Shown here: positions 8,726-18,702 of the stretch, piece after piece
Layout: every line of letters begins with the position of its first letter
Numbering within the stretch: position 1 is the first letter of the stretch
NCBI GenBank assembly: GCA_017849585.1
Contig: JAFIGT010000011.1
Location: 1-64,000 of the forward strand
Length of the DNA stretch: 64,000 nt
DNA from: Verrucomicrobium sp.
Lineage (GTDB): Bacteria; Verrucomicrobiota; Verrucomicrobiia; Methylacidiphilales; UBA1321
Direction of reading: 5' to 3'
Position numbers and translations under genes: made by a program
The notes under the pieces: generated by a model
Database searches by the model: none
The model's input: only the letters and a program-made list of their open reading frames with translations
What the model was told of the DNA's origin: nothing

Positions 8726-9265
8726 GTGCTTACCTTGCGTTCCGCGTTCTCCGGTCGAAATGGCGTCGCCACTCTTACAACCATTCTGCTGATGGCCGTT
8801 GCCGTCCACTCGGCGGAAAAGGCCAAGGAAGAAGCCGTGATTTATCATGGCGCCAACTGGCTCCAATTCGGCCCCGGTGTGATCACGAATTGCACCGTGG
8901 CCCGCTTGCGTCTGGGCCAGACGCTTGATTCCGTCATGATTACCGATCCGGAAAAGATCGCCGAGGTGCGGCGCTGGACCGTGCGCAACGTGGCGGGCCG
9001 CTTCGATCTCTCGCCTGCGGAACCGATTGAAACCGATGGCAAGCTGGTCCCCTCGCTCTCGCTCTACACTTGGCGCACGCGACTCTCGCAACCGCGCTGG
9101 GATTTTTCCTGCACGCCGCCTGTCTTTCTCGCTCCGCGCGTTTATGTGGACGAAGCGCTGCTGCTCTATATTCCGCTGCTGCCTGGCGTGCTCGGCCTCA
9201 GCGAAAAAGAATGCGCCGCCGAAATCGAGGAGCTTGCGAAGCTCGTCGCGATTGAGAGCCGCTAG
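8726..9265 (+). CDS. Small secreted protein of unknown function
   Basis: 179 aa with a GTG start at 8726; an ATG inside the hydrophobic stretch is too late to keep the signal. Residues about 13-30 (VATLTTILLMAVAVHSAE) look like a Sec signal peptide with cleavage after HSA. The mature part has a mix of beta-prone segments and a terminal acidic helix (LSEKECAAEIEELAKL) but no motif I recognise. It converges on the hydrolase gene with a 5-bp gap. Confidence 0.65.
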   Translation: MLTLRSAFSGRNGVATLTTILLMAVAVHSAEKAKEEAVIYHGANWLQFGPGVITNCTVARLRLGQTLDSVMITDPEKIAEVRRWTVRNVAGRFDLSPAEPIETDGKLVPSLSLYTWRTRLSQPRWDFSCTPPVFLAPRVYVDEALLLYIPLLPGVLGLSEKECAAEIEELAKLVAIESR

Positions 9266-9270
9266 TCGAT

Positions 9271-10095
9271 TCAGCCTTGCTTGATGAACTCGAGGATGTC
9301 CGCGTTGACGCGGTCCTTCTCGGTTGTGCAGATGCCGTGACTGCCGCCTTTATAGATTTTCAGAGTGGCATTCGGAATCAGCTTGGATGAGAGTAACGCC
9401 GACGCGCCGATGGGAACAATCTGATCGTCGTCGCCATGCAGGATCAAGGTCGGCACATCGAACTTCTTCAAGTCCTCCGTGAAGTCAGTTTCGGAAAACG
9501 CCTTGATACACTCGTACTCATTTTTGAAGCCACCCATCAGGCCCTGAAGCCAGAAGGCATCGCGAATTCCTTGCGACACGCTCGCGCCCTCGCGGTTCGC
9601 TCCGTAGAACGGCGTAGTGATGTCCTTGAAAAATTGCGAGCGATCGTTAACGAATCCCGCGCGGATGCCGTCGAATACCGAGAGCGGCAGGCCACCGGGA
9701 TTACTTGGCGTTTGCAACATAAGCGGAGGCACCGCCCCAATGAGGACCGCCTTGGCCACCCGACTGGTGCCGTGACGTCCGATGTAGCGGGCCACTTCGC
9801 CGCCGCCCGTGGAATGGCCGACGTGAATCGCGTCCTTCAAATCGAGAGCGGAAGTCAGCGCGGCCAGATCGTCCGCGTAAGTGTTCATCTCATTGCCTTC
9901 CGAAGGTTGGCTGGAGCGACCGTGACCGCGCCGGTCATGAGCGATCACGCGGTACCCTTGCTCGACGAAAAAGAGCATCTGGTTATTCCAATCATCACCC
10001 GTGAGTGGCCAGCCGTGGCTGAAGACGATGGGTTGGCCGGTGCCCCAGTCCTTGTAATAAATTTCCGTGCCGTCGTTGGTGATGATCGCGCTCAT
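9271..10095 (-). CDS. Alpha/beta hydrolase, non-haem chloroperoxidase/esterase type
   Basis: 274 aa, cytosolic, full length for the family. The nucleophile elbow GHSTGG places Ser95; the acid is in HGDDDQIVP (about 222-224) and the histidine in GGSHGI (His253), a complete triad. [11 protein letters not shown] near residue 26 is the oxyanion-hole region and [12 protein letters not shown] near 53 is typical of cofactor-free haloperoxidase-like esterases. The natural substrate cannot be told from sequence; perhydrolase or aryl-esterase activity is usual for the group. The gene appears to be a single transcription unit. Confidence 0.93.
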   Translation of the reverse strand: MSAIITNDGTEIYYKDWGTGQPIVFSHGWPLTGDDWNNQMLFFVEQGYRVIAHDRRGHGRSSQPSEGNEMNTYADDLAALTSALDLKDAIHVGHSTGGGEVARYIGRHGTSRVAKAVLIGAVPPLMLQTPSNPGGLPLSVFDGIRAGFVNDRSQFFKDITTPFYGANREGASVSQGIRDAFWLQGLMGGFKNEYECIKAFSETDFTEDLKKFDVPTLILHGDDDQIVPIGASALLSSKLIPNATLKIYKGGSHGICTTEKDRVNADILEFIKQG

Positions 10096-10287
10096 GATCC
10101 GATTTCCTTTTCTGGTGAAGGTTAGGGTGGAGAAGGCTACCGGGAGAGGTCCCGGATTTTGAACGACAGCCAGTAATGAAACCCAGAATCGCGTCGCCGC
10201 AAGTGATTTTTATTTGAGGGACTCCCTACGGAAAAGACATCATCCCTTGCTCGATCCAGACAAGCGTGTGCGCGACTACGCTCGCCA

Positions 10288-10315
10288 GCTACTGGGTGCA
10301 GGGCTTAGCCCTGCC
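10288..10315 (+). repeat. Dispersed palindrome, copy 1 (overlaps stop codon of the MBL gene)
   Basis: GCAGGGCT (10298-10305) and AGCCCTGC (10307-10314) form a perfect 8-bp stem around one base. The 28-bp block, including the leading GCTACTGGGT, matches 18703-18730 on the other strand at 26 of 28 positions. The TAA stop of the metallo-hydrolase (10305-10307 on the minus strand) is the centre of the palindrome. Confidence 0.8.
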
Positions 10316-11090
10316 ATTCGAGCGTGGCGCAGGCCGTATGCGGCGCCGTCTCGTGCAGGCGCACTGGCGGCAGCGAGTCGCGCTCCAGACGATCCCGCAC
10401 CGTCTTCACCGCCAACTCAGGCCGGTTACAATCCGAGCTCAAATGGCCGAGGTAAATATCCTCCATGCCGCTGTGGATCAATTGTGCCGCTGCCTCGGCG
10501 GCTGCGTCGTTCGAGAGATGGCCATGCCGCGAGAGAATGCGCTGTTTCACCGCCCAGGGCCGTTTCGTATCCTCCTGCAGCAGGTGCAAATCATGGTTTG
10601 CTTCCAACACGAGAGCGCGCGAGCAACGGACTCGCTCTAGCACCAGCTTCGTCGCGTAGCCGAGATCGGTGAGGAAACCGACACTGCCGAGCTTGTGATG
10701 AAACACAAAGCCCACCGGATCATACGCATCGTGCGGCACAGCAAAAGTGTCGATCGTCAGGTCGCCGAACGGGACTGACTGGCCGGTGTCAAAAAAGCGC
10801 CAGCCTTGATAAGCGGCGAGGTCGGGTCGCAATGCATCGGCCGTCTTGCGATTGCAATAAACCGGAATGCCATGGCGTTTTGTCAGTACTGGCAAGCCCA
10901 TGACATGATCGCTGTGTTCGTGCGTGATGAAAACTGCCTGCACATCATGCAGTGAACGGCCGATTTTCTGCAGCCGCTCGTTGATCTGCTTGCCGCTGAA
11001 ACCCGCATCGATCAGGACACGCGCGCCCTCGGTCTCGAGAAAGGCGCAGTTCCCACTGCTGCCACTGCCGAGGATGGTGAAACGAAGCAT
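10305..11090 (-). CDS. MBL-fold metallo-hydrolase, WalJ/YycJ-like
   Basis: 261 aa. The zinc-binding motif THEHSDH near residue 57, a downstream His in VPHDA, Asp in FLTDLGY, and GHLS near the end give the metallo-beta-lactamase ligands. LGSGSSGNC at the N-terminus is typical of the YycJ/WalJ branch, thought to be a 5'-3' exonuclease linked to cell-wall control or DNA processing. It is a soluble protein. The stop codon lies within a dispersed palindrome. Confidence 0.9.
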   Translation of the reverse strand: MLRFTILGSGSSGNCAFLETEGARVLIDAGFSGKQINERLQKIGRSLHDVQAVFITHEHSDHVMGLPVLTKRHGIPVYCNRKTADALRPDLAAYQGWRFFDTGQSVPFGDLTIDTFAVPHDAYDPVGFVFHHKLGSVGFLTDLGYATKLVLERVRCSRALVLEANHDLHLLQEDTKRPWAVKQRILSRHGHLSNDAAAEAAAQLIHSGMEDIYLGHLSSDCNRPELAVKTVRDRLERDSLPPVRLHETAPHTACATLEWQG

Positions 11091-11280
11091 GGGCCGTTAT
11101 ACTCCACTGCCGGAATTCCCGCAAGCGAGGGTGCGCTCACTGGCAAATGGGCCAGAGATGGCATTAGATTTCCAGCCGTTAACGTCGTCCGATAATGAAG
11201 ATCTCTTTATACTTGCATATAAAATGGCATGATTATTGCTTGATTTCCGGGAATCCTGCCTTAAGGTAAGTCCATCCACT

Positions 11281-12774
11281 ATGGCTGGACTAGGCTTACA
11301 TCAAAATCTTTCGCTGGGGCAGACGCTCTCTCCGCAGATGCAGCAGTCGCTGCAATTTCTGCAAGCCGCCGCGCTGGAATTGCAATCCCTCGTCCAGCAG
11401 GAAATCGAAATCAACCCGGTGCTCGAAGAGGCCACGGATGATGTTCGGTCGGTGAATGATAACGACGGGGAAAGCGACGGCGAACGTGAGCCCAATGAAA
11501 AAGCGGAACGTGAGACGGAGTCCTCTTCCGAGGGCGAAGCCGAAAGCGGCAGCAAGGACGACGCGGAGTGGGATCGCGAGCTGGACGAGCTGCGTCGCAA
11601 CGATGAAGACTGGCGCGATTATTATGCCCAGTCGAACGCCACCTCGTCTTACAGCGCGGAAGCGGCCGAACGCCGACAATTCCTTTTTGATTCACAGGTC
11701 GAAGCACCGCAACTTTCCGACCATCTGAGCCGGCAACTCGCGCTCGCCACCAACAACGCTCAACTCATCCACGCCGGGGATGAAATTATCGGCAATCTCG
11801 ACGATGCCGGGTACCTGAGCGTAACTCTGGAGGAAGTGGCGCAATCGGCCCAAGTGCCCTATGCGACTGCCCAGGAAGCGCTCGAATTGATCCAGACTTT
11901 CGACCCCGTCGGCGTCGGCGCGCGGGACTTGCGGGAATGCCTGCTGATCCAGCTCGCGCGACTCGACAAGAAGGATGAAGTGGAGACCGCCATCGTCTCG
12001 CATCATCTGGCTGAACTCGGTCGCAAGAAATACCAGGAAATCGCCCGTGCGCTGAAACTCCCGCTCGAACGGGTGCAGCAGGCGGCGCAATTCATCGGCA
12101 CACTGCAACCGCGCCCCGGCTCCAGCTTTAGCAGCGACGACAAGCAAAACGTGGTTCAGGCCGAACTCGCCGTGCAAAAGAACGGCGACGACTGGATCGT
12201 GGTGATGAATGACGAGCCCGTCCCGCGCCTGCGTATCAGCGACACGTACAAGGACCTGCTTTCCAACAACGGTCACGACCCGAAGCTGCGGGAATATCTC
12301 AAGGAAAAAATCCGCGCGGGTAAGTTCCTGATCAAGTGCCTGCATCAGCGACAGCAAACCATTTTCAATATCGCGACGGAAATCGTGAAACGCCAGCGGG
12401 AGTTCTTCGAACTTGGTGTGGCGCACCTGAAACCGCTCACGATGAACCAGGTCGCGGAAGTCGTCGGCGTGCACGAAACCACCGTCAGCCGCGCGATTGC
12501 GAATAAATACATCCAGACTCCGCACGGCCTGTTCGACCTGAAGTTCTTTTTCACCCCCGGTTACCAAACCGCCTCGGGCGAGGTAATGTCGAACACCAGT
12601 GTGAAGGAATCGATCCAGGATCTCGTCACCCGCGAAGACCCACGCAAGCCGCTCTCCGATCAGGAAATCGTCAAGATTCTCAGCGAACGCGGCATCCCGC
12701 TTGCCCGTCGTACCGTGGCGAAGTACCGCTCGGAACTTAACATTCTCCCCTCCAATCTGCGCCGCCAGATTTAG
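11281..12774 (+). CDS. rpoN: RNA polymerase sigma-54 factor
   Basis: 497 aa. Region I is glutamine-rich (MAGLGLHQNLSLGQTLSPQM...), as needed for contact with enhancer-binding proteins; region II (about 60-125) is very acidic, consisting mostly of E, S and D; the core-binding part follows; the helix-turn-helix NQVAEVVGVHETTVSRAI lies near residue 395; the RpoN box ARRTVAKYR is at 475-483 and recognises the -24 element. The ATG at 11281 was chosen because it begins region I; an in-frame TTG at 11236 would add an atypical leader. No activator or sigma-54 promoter was seen in the window, so its targets lie elsewhere. Confidence 0.96.
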   Translation: MAGLGLHQNLSLGQTLSPQMQQSLQFLQAAALELQSLVQQEIEINPVLEEATDDVRSVNDNDGESDGEREPNEKAERETESSSEGEAESGSKDDAEWDRELDELRRNDEDWRDYYAQSNATSSYSAEAAERRQFLFDSQVEAPQLSDHLSRQLALATNNAQLIHAGDEIIGNLDDAGYLSVTLEEVAQSAQVPYATAQEALELIQTFDPVGVGARDLRECLLIQLARLDKKDEVETAIVSHHLAELGRKKYQEIARALKLPLERVQQAAQFIGTLQPRPGSSFSSDDKQNVVQAELAVQKNGDDWIVVMNDEPVPRLRISDTYKDLLSNNGHDPKLREYLKEKIRAGKFLIKCLHQRQQTIFNIATEIVKRQREFFELGVAHLKPLTMNQVAEVVGVHETTVSRAIANKYIQTPHGLFDLKFFFTPGYQTASGEVMSNTSVKESIQDLVTREDPRKPLSDQEIVKILSERGIPLARRTVAKYRSELNILPSNLRRQI

Positions 12775-12839
12775 ATGGCCGTCAGAGCCTGAGTCCTGAA
12801 GATTGTGGCGATTTTGGTCGGAAGAGTCGTTGCTCGTCG

Positions 12840-12866
12840 GTCGCGTATTGGTTTTCAATACGCGAC
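12840..12866. terminator. Perfect hairpin between converging rpoN and recA
   Basis: GTCGCGTATTG and CAATACGCGAC form an 11-bp perfect stem with a GTTTT loop. No long T run follows on either strand, so termination would be partial or Rho-assisted; it may instead protect mRNA 3' ends. Confidence 0.6.
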
Positions 12867-12904
12867 TCCTCACGCCTCGCCAGTCGCGATCTTGTCAGCG
12901 TCTG

Positions 12905-13960
12905 CTAGACCTGCGCTTCTTGGACCGGATTGAGCTTGGCCAGAAGGCCCGCTTCAATCTTGCCATAGAGTTCCGCATTCTTCTTGAGCTCTTCCTTGGC
13001 GGCATCGCGTCCCTGGGCGATTTGCGTACCTTCGAAGTAGAGCCAGGCGCCCTTCTTTTCGACCACGTTTTGCTCGACAGCCATGTCGAGCAGCGTGCCT
13101 TCTCGGGAAATGCCTTCATTGTACATGATGTCGAATTCGGCTTCGCGGAAAGGGGGAGCCACCTTGTTCTTCACGATCTTGATCTTGGTGCGATTGCCGA
13201 GCACCTGACCGTCTGGAGTCTTGATCGCGGCGATGCGGCGGATGTCCACGCGCACTGAGGCGTAGAACTTGAGCGCCTTGCCGCCGGGGGTGGTCTCCGG
13301 ATTGCCGAACATGACACCGATTTTTTCGCGGATCTGGTTGGTGAAGATGGCGATGGTTTTGGCCTTGCTGATGAAGGAGGTGAGCTTGCGCATGGCCTGG
13401 CTCATGAGGCGGGCCTGAGCGCCGACCGTGGCGTCGCCCATCTGGCCTTCCAGTTCGGCCTTGGTGATCAAGGCGGCAACAGAGTCGAGAACCACGACGT
13501 CGACCGCGTTCGACTTGATGAGCGTTTCCGCGATAGTGAGCGCTTCCTCGCCCGAGTCGGGCTGGGAGACAAGCAGCTCATTCATGTTCACGCCGAGCTT
13601 CTTCGCATACTGCGGGTCCAGCGCGTGTTCGACATCGATGAAGGCGGCGACGCCTCCGCGTTTTTGCGCCTGCGCGATGGCGGTCAGGGTGAGGGTGGTT
13701 TTACCGGACGATTCCGGGCCAAAGATTTCGATGATACGACCGCGGGGGAAACCGCCGACGCCGAGCGCGGTGTCGATGGCGAGATTGCCTGTCGGGATGG
13801 CTTCGACATTGAGCTTTGCGCCGTCGTCTCCGAGACGCATGATGGAACCGTCGCCGTATTCCTTGGCAATGGCCGCGATGGCGAGCTCGAGATTGCGGTC
13901 GCGCGCGGTGTTGGGTTTACTGTCGCTCTTGGGTTCGGCAACTTTGGGTTCCTTGGCCAT
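12905..13960 (-). CDS. recA: Recombinase A
   Basis: 351 aa, usual length. Polymerises on single-stranded DNA for homologous recombination and triggers LexA-type self-cleavage. Walker [10 protein letters not shown] is at 81-89, followed by [11 protein letters not shown], the Walker B region [11 protein letters not shown], loop L1 around [20 protein letters not shown] (key residues only) and loop L2 with [20 protein letters not shown]. The start has AGGAT about 7 bp upstream. It lies 41 bp after the cinA stop, giving a cinA-recA order known from streptococci and bacilli. No convincing LexA box was found in the short gap. Confidence 0.98.
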   Translation of the reverse strand: MAKEPKVAEPKSDSKPNTARDRNLELAIAAIAKEYGDGSIMRLGDDGAKLNVEAIPTGNLAIDTALGVGGFPRGRIIEIFGPESSGKTTLTLTAIAQAQKRGGVAAFIDVEHALDPQYAKKLGVNMNELLVSQPDSGEEALTIAETLIKSNAVDVVVLDSVAALITKAELEGQMGDATVGAQARLMSQAMRKLTSFISKAKTIAIFTNQIREKIGVMFGNPETTPGGKALKFYASVRVDIRRIAAIKTPDGQVLGNRTKIKIVKNKVAPPFREAEFDIMYNEGISREGTLLDMAVEQNVVEKKGAWLYFEGTQIAQGRDAAKEELKKNAELYGKIEAGLLAKLNPVQEAQV

Positions 13961-14001
13961 ATCTGATATCCTGTGGTGTTTGGTTAAACTGTGACGAGTC
14001 G

Positions 14002-15234
14002 TTATTTATGCATCTGTATAACGACTTTCCTCACCGCGTCAAGCGCTGATTGCGAGGCCATGTACTTAAAGGTCTCGCGGTCGGTCGAAAAGATTTTTCG
14101 AAACGCTTCTACTTTGCCCTGAGTCGCGACAGCAATCCAGACGGTGCCGACCGGCTTTTCCGGCGTGCCGCCATCGGGCCCCGCTATGCCAGTCAACGCT
14201 ACGGCCACATCGGCCTTCGCGGTTGCAAGCGCCCCTTCTGCCATGGCCTTCGCCACCTCACGGCTCACCGCACCTTTTTCTTCAATGAGCGCCGCGTCCA
14301 CGCCGAGCTCAGCGCTTTTCGCTTCGTTTGAATAGGTGACCCAGCCGCGCTCGATGACCGCCGATGCGCCGGGGACATTCGTCAGTCGATGCGCGACGAA
14401 TCCGCCGGTGCATGATTCAGCCGTGGCGATTTTCAGACCCTTCGCGGTCGCGAGCATGATCACGGTCGATTCCATCGATTGCGTGCCCTCGGCGTAGATT
14501 GCGTCACCGATTTTTTCGCGGATAATGACGGCGGCTTTGTCGAGCGCGGCGGCATCGTGGGTGATCAAACGGAAATCCACTTCGCCTGCGCGAGCGCAGT
14601 AACCGAATTCAAACTCGCCGAGGTCCTTAAGCACCGGTTCCAGCATATCCTGCACGCGCGATTCGCCAACCGCGACGATGCGCCAGATGCGTTCGTGAAC
14701 AGGTGGACGCTTCAGTGCCGCGAGCTTGTCGCGCAGCCATGGCTCAACCTTGTTCTTCCACATCGGCTTCAACTCACGGGGCGGACCCGGCAGCAGCACG
14801 ACCACCTTGCCGCCGTCCTCAATGATCAGGCCGGGCGCAGTGCCGAAATCATTCTCCAACACGAGCGCTCCTTCTGGCACCATCGCCTGATTTTTATTCA
14901 GGTCGGAAATGATGACATGGCGCGTGGACAGGTAGGCACAAATCTTTTGATAAATCGTGTCGTGATAAATCAACGTCCGTTGGAAAAGTTCCGCCGCCAC
15001 ATCGCGCGTGATGTCGTCCGAGGTGGGGCCGAGTCCGCCCGTCACGATCACCAGATCCGCGCGCTGCACCGCTTCCGCCAGCGCGGTGCGAATCGCCGCC
15101 CCGTCGGGTACCGTTACCTGCCGCTCCACGCGCAACCCGAAGCTGAAAAGCTCCTGTGCGAGGTAGGTCAGATGGGTGTTCGTGACGTGGCCGAGCAGCA
15201 GCTCGCTGCCGGTGTTGAGAACTTCAATTTTCAC
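14002..15234 (-). CDS. cinA: CinA-type nicotinamide-nucleotide amidase / ADP-ribose pyrophosphatase
   Basis: 410 aa, full length. The N-terminal MoCF-like domain has [15 protein letters not shown] and [15 protein letters not shown]; the C-terminal PncC domain (about 250-410) has [14 protein letters not shown] with the catalytic serine and [18 protein letters not shown]. It deamidates nicotinamide mononucleotide in the pyridine nucleotide salvage route; competence-linked induction is known in Gram-positives. It is co-oriented with recA downstream and the small membrane protein upstream. Confidence 0.95.
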   Translation of the reverse strand: MKIEVLNTGSELLLGHVTNTHLTYLAQELFSFGLRVERQVTVPDGAAIRTALAEAVQRADLVIVTGGLGPTSDDITRDVAAELFQRTLIYHDTIYQKICAYLSTRHVIISDLNKNQAMVPEGALVLENDFGTAPGLIIEDGGKVVVLLPGPPRELKPMWKNKVEPWLRDKLAALKRPPVHERIWRIVAVGESRVQDMLEPVLKDLGEFEFGYCARAGEVDFRLITHDAAALDKAAVIIREKIGDAIYAEGTQSMESTVIMLATAKGLKIATAESCTGGFVAHRLTNVPGASAVIERGWVTYSNEAKSAELGVDAALIEEKGAVSREVAKAMAEGALATAKADVAVALTGIAGPDGGTPEKPVGTVWIAVATQGKVEAFRKIFSTDRETFKYMASQSALDAVRKVVIQMHK

Positions 15235-15244
15235 AGGAGGGGAG

Positions 15245-15615
15245 TTTCTCGCAGAGCCAGTCGGGACGCAAAGTTTTTATTGCTTGTCGCGTTCGCGCCA
15301 GCCCTTGCGCAGGGAAAGATAGGTGCGCAGGAAGACCAGGTTGCGACCGAGGAAACCGGCCACGAGACAGGCCGCGACGGCGAGGAGCAGAAACACGGCG
15401 GCGTAGAAAGAGAGCGCCACCGCGAGTTTCGCGAGGAGAAGTCCTGCCCCAAAACCAAGCCCGAGCCAGATCCCGATTTTCAACCAGCGCATGAGGAAGC
15501 TTCTCGCAGAGTGGACCGGGAATCAACGGAATTGTTTCTCGCAGAGGTTGCCAGAACGCTAAGGTTTCAGAAATTCTTTTTCTTCCTTTGCGCTCTTGGC
15601 GAGCTTTGCGAGAAA
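15245..15615. repeat. TTCTCGCAGAG / CGCAAAG-type repeats around the small membrane protein gene
   Basis: TTCTCGCAGAG occurs at about 15246, 15500 and 15532, and an inverted form with CTTTGCGCTCTTGGC and TTTGCGAGAAA is at about 15577-15614. The stretch 15530-15615 is an imperfect inverted repeat. This resembles the dispersed CGCAAAG-type intergenic repeats known from several phyla. The small gene lies between the outer copies. Confidence 0.55.
15277..15492 (-). CDS. Small two-helix membrane protein
   Basis: 71 aa. Two hydrophobic segments (about 5-20 and 26-48) are followed by a basic tail RTYLSLRKGWRERD, which should be cytoplasmic. I recognise no family. The gene starts with ATG at 15492 in the run secA - this gene - cinA - recA on the same strand, 42 bp before cinA, so joint transcription with cinA is likely. 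Confidence 0.65.
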   Translation of the reverse strand: MRWLKIGIWLGLGFGAGLLLAKLAVALSFYAAVFLLLAVAACLVAGFLGRNLVFLRTYLSLRKGWRERDKQ

Positions 15616-15623
15616 TAATTCGG

Positions 15624-18600
15624 CTAGAGAACGTTCTTGATGCAGGTGTGTTCGCCGAGGGCGCCACAGCAGTTCTTGAACTTCTTCTTTGGATCGAGCG
15701 GGCACGGGTCGTTGCGGCCCAGCTTGGGACCGGTGCGACGCACGGGCAGTGGCGCCGAGGGCGCGGGCGCTTCGGGTGCGGCCTCCTCGTTCGGGCTGTG
15801 ACCGGCTTGCGGTTGGGCGATGCCGGGCATGCCCTGCAGGCCGGGGACGCCCGCCATGCCGCTCGCGCTGCTCGCGTTGGCATCGGAGATGAAACGCTGC
15901 GGCAAGGCCGAGAGGAACCGTTCGAACGCGACGATGCTCGATGTGGAGCGGAAGACGCCTGTTACGATATCGGATTTGATGTGGCCCATCATTTCCTCAA
16001 ACATGTTGAAGGCTTCCTGTTTGTACTCGATCAGCGGGTCCTTCTGGCCGATGGCGCGCAGGTGGATGCTGCCGCGCAGGCCGTCCATCGCGTAGAGATG
16101 TTCCTGCCACGTGCGATCGATCGCGCCGAGGATGATGTAGCGTTCGAGCACCTGCACGGCGGCCGGTTCCTCGAAGCGCACTTTCAGATCGTACGCCGCC
16201 TTGACCTTCTCCATCGTCTGCTTCGCGATGGTCTTCGGGTCGGCATTGAAATCGAGATCGTTCTTACGCAGGCCAAGGGGGAAGGTTGCGTTCAACCAGG
16301 TCACGTAGCTGTCATGATCCGCGTCGCCGCCGGTCAGGCGCGCTTCCGCTTCGATGCCGATGACTTCCTCGACCACGTCAAAGATTTCCTGTCGCGGGTT
16401 CTCGGTGAAGAGGATGTCATTGCGCCAGGAGTAGATCACCTCGCGCTGCTGGTTCATCACGTCGTCGTACTGGAGCGTATGTTTGCGGATCTGGTAATTG
16501 CGCTCTTCCACGCGCTTTTGCGCCGTCTCGACCGACTTGTTGAGCCACGGATGCTGCAACTCCTCGTCGTCCTTCATCCCGAGCTTGGTCATCATGCTGC
16601 TGATGCGGCGCGAATCGCCGAAATTGCGCATGAGATCGTCTTCAAAAGAGATATAGAACTTCGACACGCCCGGATCGCCTTGGCGCGCGCAACGGCCGCG
16701 CAACTGGCGGTCGATGCGGCGGGCTTCGTGGCGTTCCGTGCCGACGACGTACAAGCCGCCGAGTTCCTTCACGCCGGGGCCGAGTTTAATATCGGTACCG
16801 CGACCCGCCATGTTTGTGGCGATTGTGATCGCGCCCTTTTGTCCGGCGCGCGCCACGATTTCCGCTTCCTGCTGGTGAAACTTCGCATTCAGCACGTTAT
16901 GGACGATGCCTTCCCGCTTGAGCATGCGCGAGAGCAGCTCCGAGCTTTCCACCGAGACCGTGCCCACGAGGCACGGCTGGCCCTTTGCGTAGGCTTCCTT
17001 GATGTCGCGCACGATGGCGTTGTACTTCTCGCGGCGCGTCTTGTAGATGCTGTCGCAGATGTCCATGCGGGCAACGTTGCGATTGGTCGGAATCACCACC
17101 ACGCCGAGTTTGTAAATGTCGTGGAATTCGTTCGCCTCGGTCTCGGCCGTACCGGTCATGCCGCCCAACTTCTCGTACAGGCGGAAGTAATTCTGGATCG
17201 TGATCGTCGCCAGCGTTTGCGTCTCGCGATCGATCTGCACGCCTTCCTTCGCCTCCACGGCCTGGTGCAAGCCATCGCTCCAGCGGCGGCCCGGCATCAG
17301 GCGTCCCGTGTATTCGTCGACGATGATCACCTTGTTTTCTTGCACGACGTACTGCACGTCCTTTTCAAACACGCAATAGGCGCGGAGCAATTGGGAAATA
17401 TTGTGAATGCGCTCGCTCGCCTCGTCGTACTTCTGCTGCGCGACCTGCTTGCGCTTTTCCTTTTCCTCGCGGGAGAGGGAATCGTCCTGTTCGACGTCGT
17501 GGAAAATCGTGATCAGATCCGGCAACACGAACGCGTTCGGATCATTCGGATTCAGGAACGTGCGACCCCGCTCACTGAGGTCGGATTCGCTGCTCTTCTC
17601 ATCCATCGTGAAGAGCGCCTCGTCCTTCATCTTGTAGAGATCCAGGCGGCGCATGTCCTGATACAGCACCAGCTCTGCGTCATCCATCGCGCGGCGATTG
17701 TCCGGATCTTCCAGCAACTTTAGCAGCTGCTTGTTGCGCGGCATCGAAAGCTTGATCTTGAACATCAAGCGGCCCGCTTCCTCGATCTTGCCTGCTTCCA
17801 GCAATTCCTTCGCCTCGCCTGCCCACCGGTTGCACTCCAAATTTTGCGCCTGCACGAGACGCTCGATCAGCGGCTTGAACTTGTCGTACTGGTGCGAGGA
17901 AACCGTGGCCGGACCGGAAATAATGAGCGGCGTGCGCGCTTCGTCGATGAGAATGCTATCGACTTCATCGACCAGGGCGAAGGTGTGGCCGCGCTGGACG
18001 AGCTCTTCCTTCGTCGTCGCCATGCCGTTGTCGCGCAGATAATCGAAACCGAATTCGCTGTTCGTGCCGTACGTGATGTCGCAGTTGTACTGCTCGCGGC
18101 GCACCTGCGGCGATTGATCGTGCTGGATGCAGCCGACCGTCAGGCCGAGGAACTTGTGCACCTCGCCCACCCACTCGCTATCGCGCGCGGCGAGGTAATC
18201 ATTCACCGTGATGACGTGGACGCCCTTGCCCGACAGCGCGTTCAAATAGCACGGCAACGTCGCGACGAGCGTTTTACCTTCGCCCGTGGCCATTTCGGAA
18301 ATCTTGCCCTGATGCAAAACGATACCGCCGATCAGCTGCACATCGAACGGGATCATTTCCCACGTCAAACTCTGACCGCGCACCTGAATTACCCGCTTGG
18401 CCTCGGTGAAGCGACGGCAGGCGTTTTTCACGACTGCAAACGCCTCGGGCAGGAGATCATCCAGCGTCTCGCCCTTTTGCAAGCGGTCGCGGAATTCCTG
18501 CGTCTTGGCGATGAGCCGCTCGTCGGAATAGGTGCGATAGAGTTCTTCGAGTTCGTTGATCTTGGCCACAACAGGACGCAGGCGCGCGACCTCGCGCTGG

Positions 18601-18641
18601 TTCTTCGTGCCGATAACCTTCTTGATGAGCCAATTAATCAT
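15624..18641 (-). CDS. secA: Preprotein translocase ATPase SecA
   Basis: 1005 aa. Drives unfolded preproteins through SecYEG. Seen: TEAKRVIQVRGQ, MIPFDVQLIGG, Walker A MATGEGKT, the DEVDSILIDEARTPLIISGP block, helicase motifs with TNMAGRGTDIKLG and GTERHEARRIDRQLRGR, and a helical scaffold. The start is the ATG at 18641 (MINWLIKKVIG), with a pyrimidine-rich leader and no Shine-Dalgarno; the frame stays open upstream into a palindrome. The C-terminal SEC-C metal motif is altered: GRNDPCPL in place of the usual GRNDPCPC, with KNCCG at the expected spacing, so one of four zinc ligands is missing. A Pro/Ala-rich linker precedes it. Confidence 0.97.
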   Translation of the reverse strand: MINWLIKKVIGTKNQREVARLRPVVAKINELEELYRTYSDERLIAKTQEFRDRLQKGETLDDLLPEAFAVVKNACRRFTEAKRVIQVRGQSLTWEMIPFDVQLIGGIVLHQGKISEMATGEGKTLVATLPCYLNALSGKGVHVITVNDYLAARDSEWVGEVHKFLGLTVGCIQHDQSPQVRREQYNCDITYGTNSEFGFDYLRDNGMATTKEELVQRGHTFALVDEVDSILIDEARTPLIISGPATVSSHQYDKFKPLIERLVQAQNLECNRWAGEAKELLEAGKIEEAGRLMFKIKLSMPRNKQLLKLLEDPDNRRAMDDAELVLYQDMRRLDLYKMKDEALFTMDEKSSESDLSERGRTFLNPNDPNAFVLPDLITIFHDVEQDDSLSREEKEKRKQVAQQKYDEASERIHNISQLLRAYCVFEKDVQYVVQENKVIIVDEYTGRLMPGRRWSDGLHQAVEAKEGVQIDRETQTLATITIQNYFRLYEKLGGMTGTAETEANEFHDIYKLGVVVIPTNRNVARMDICDSIYKTRREKYNAIVRDIKEAYAKGQPCLVGTVSVESSELLSRMLKREGIVHNVLNAKFHQQEAEIVARAGQKGAITIATNMAGRGTDIKLGPGVKELGGLYVVGTERHEARRIDRQLRGRCARQGDPGVSKFYISFEDDLMRNFGDSRRISSMMTKLGMKDDEELQHPWLNKSVETAQKRVEERNYQIRKHTLQYDDVMNQQREVIYSWRNDILFTENPRQEIFDVVEEVIGIEAEARLTGGDADHDSYVTWLNATFPLGLRKNDLDFNADPKTIAKQTMEKVKAAYDLKVRFEEPAAVQVLERYIILGAIDRTWQEHLYAMDGLRGSIHLRAIGQKDPLIEYKQEAFNMFEEMMGHIKSDIVTGVFRSTSSIVAFERFLSALPQRFISDANASSASGMAGVPGLQGMPGIAQPQAGHSPNEEAAPEAPAPSAPLPVRRTGPKLGRNDPCPLDPKKKFKNCCGALGEHTCIKNVL

Positions 18642-18702
18642 AGGGGTAAAAGGAAAGTGTTGAGTATCGCCGTCTGCGCAGCCAATGCAACCCCAAAGCA
18701 GC

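Noticed and set aside
15588-17723. 711-codon frame antisense to secA
   Set aside because: SecA motifs on the other strand are unbroken; the antisense protein is low in recognisable structure.
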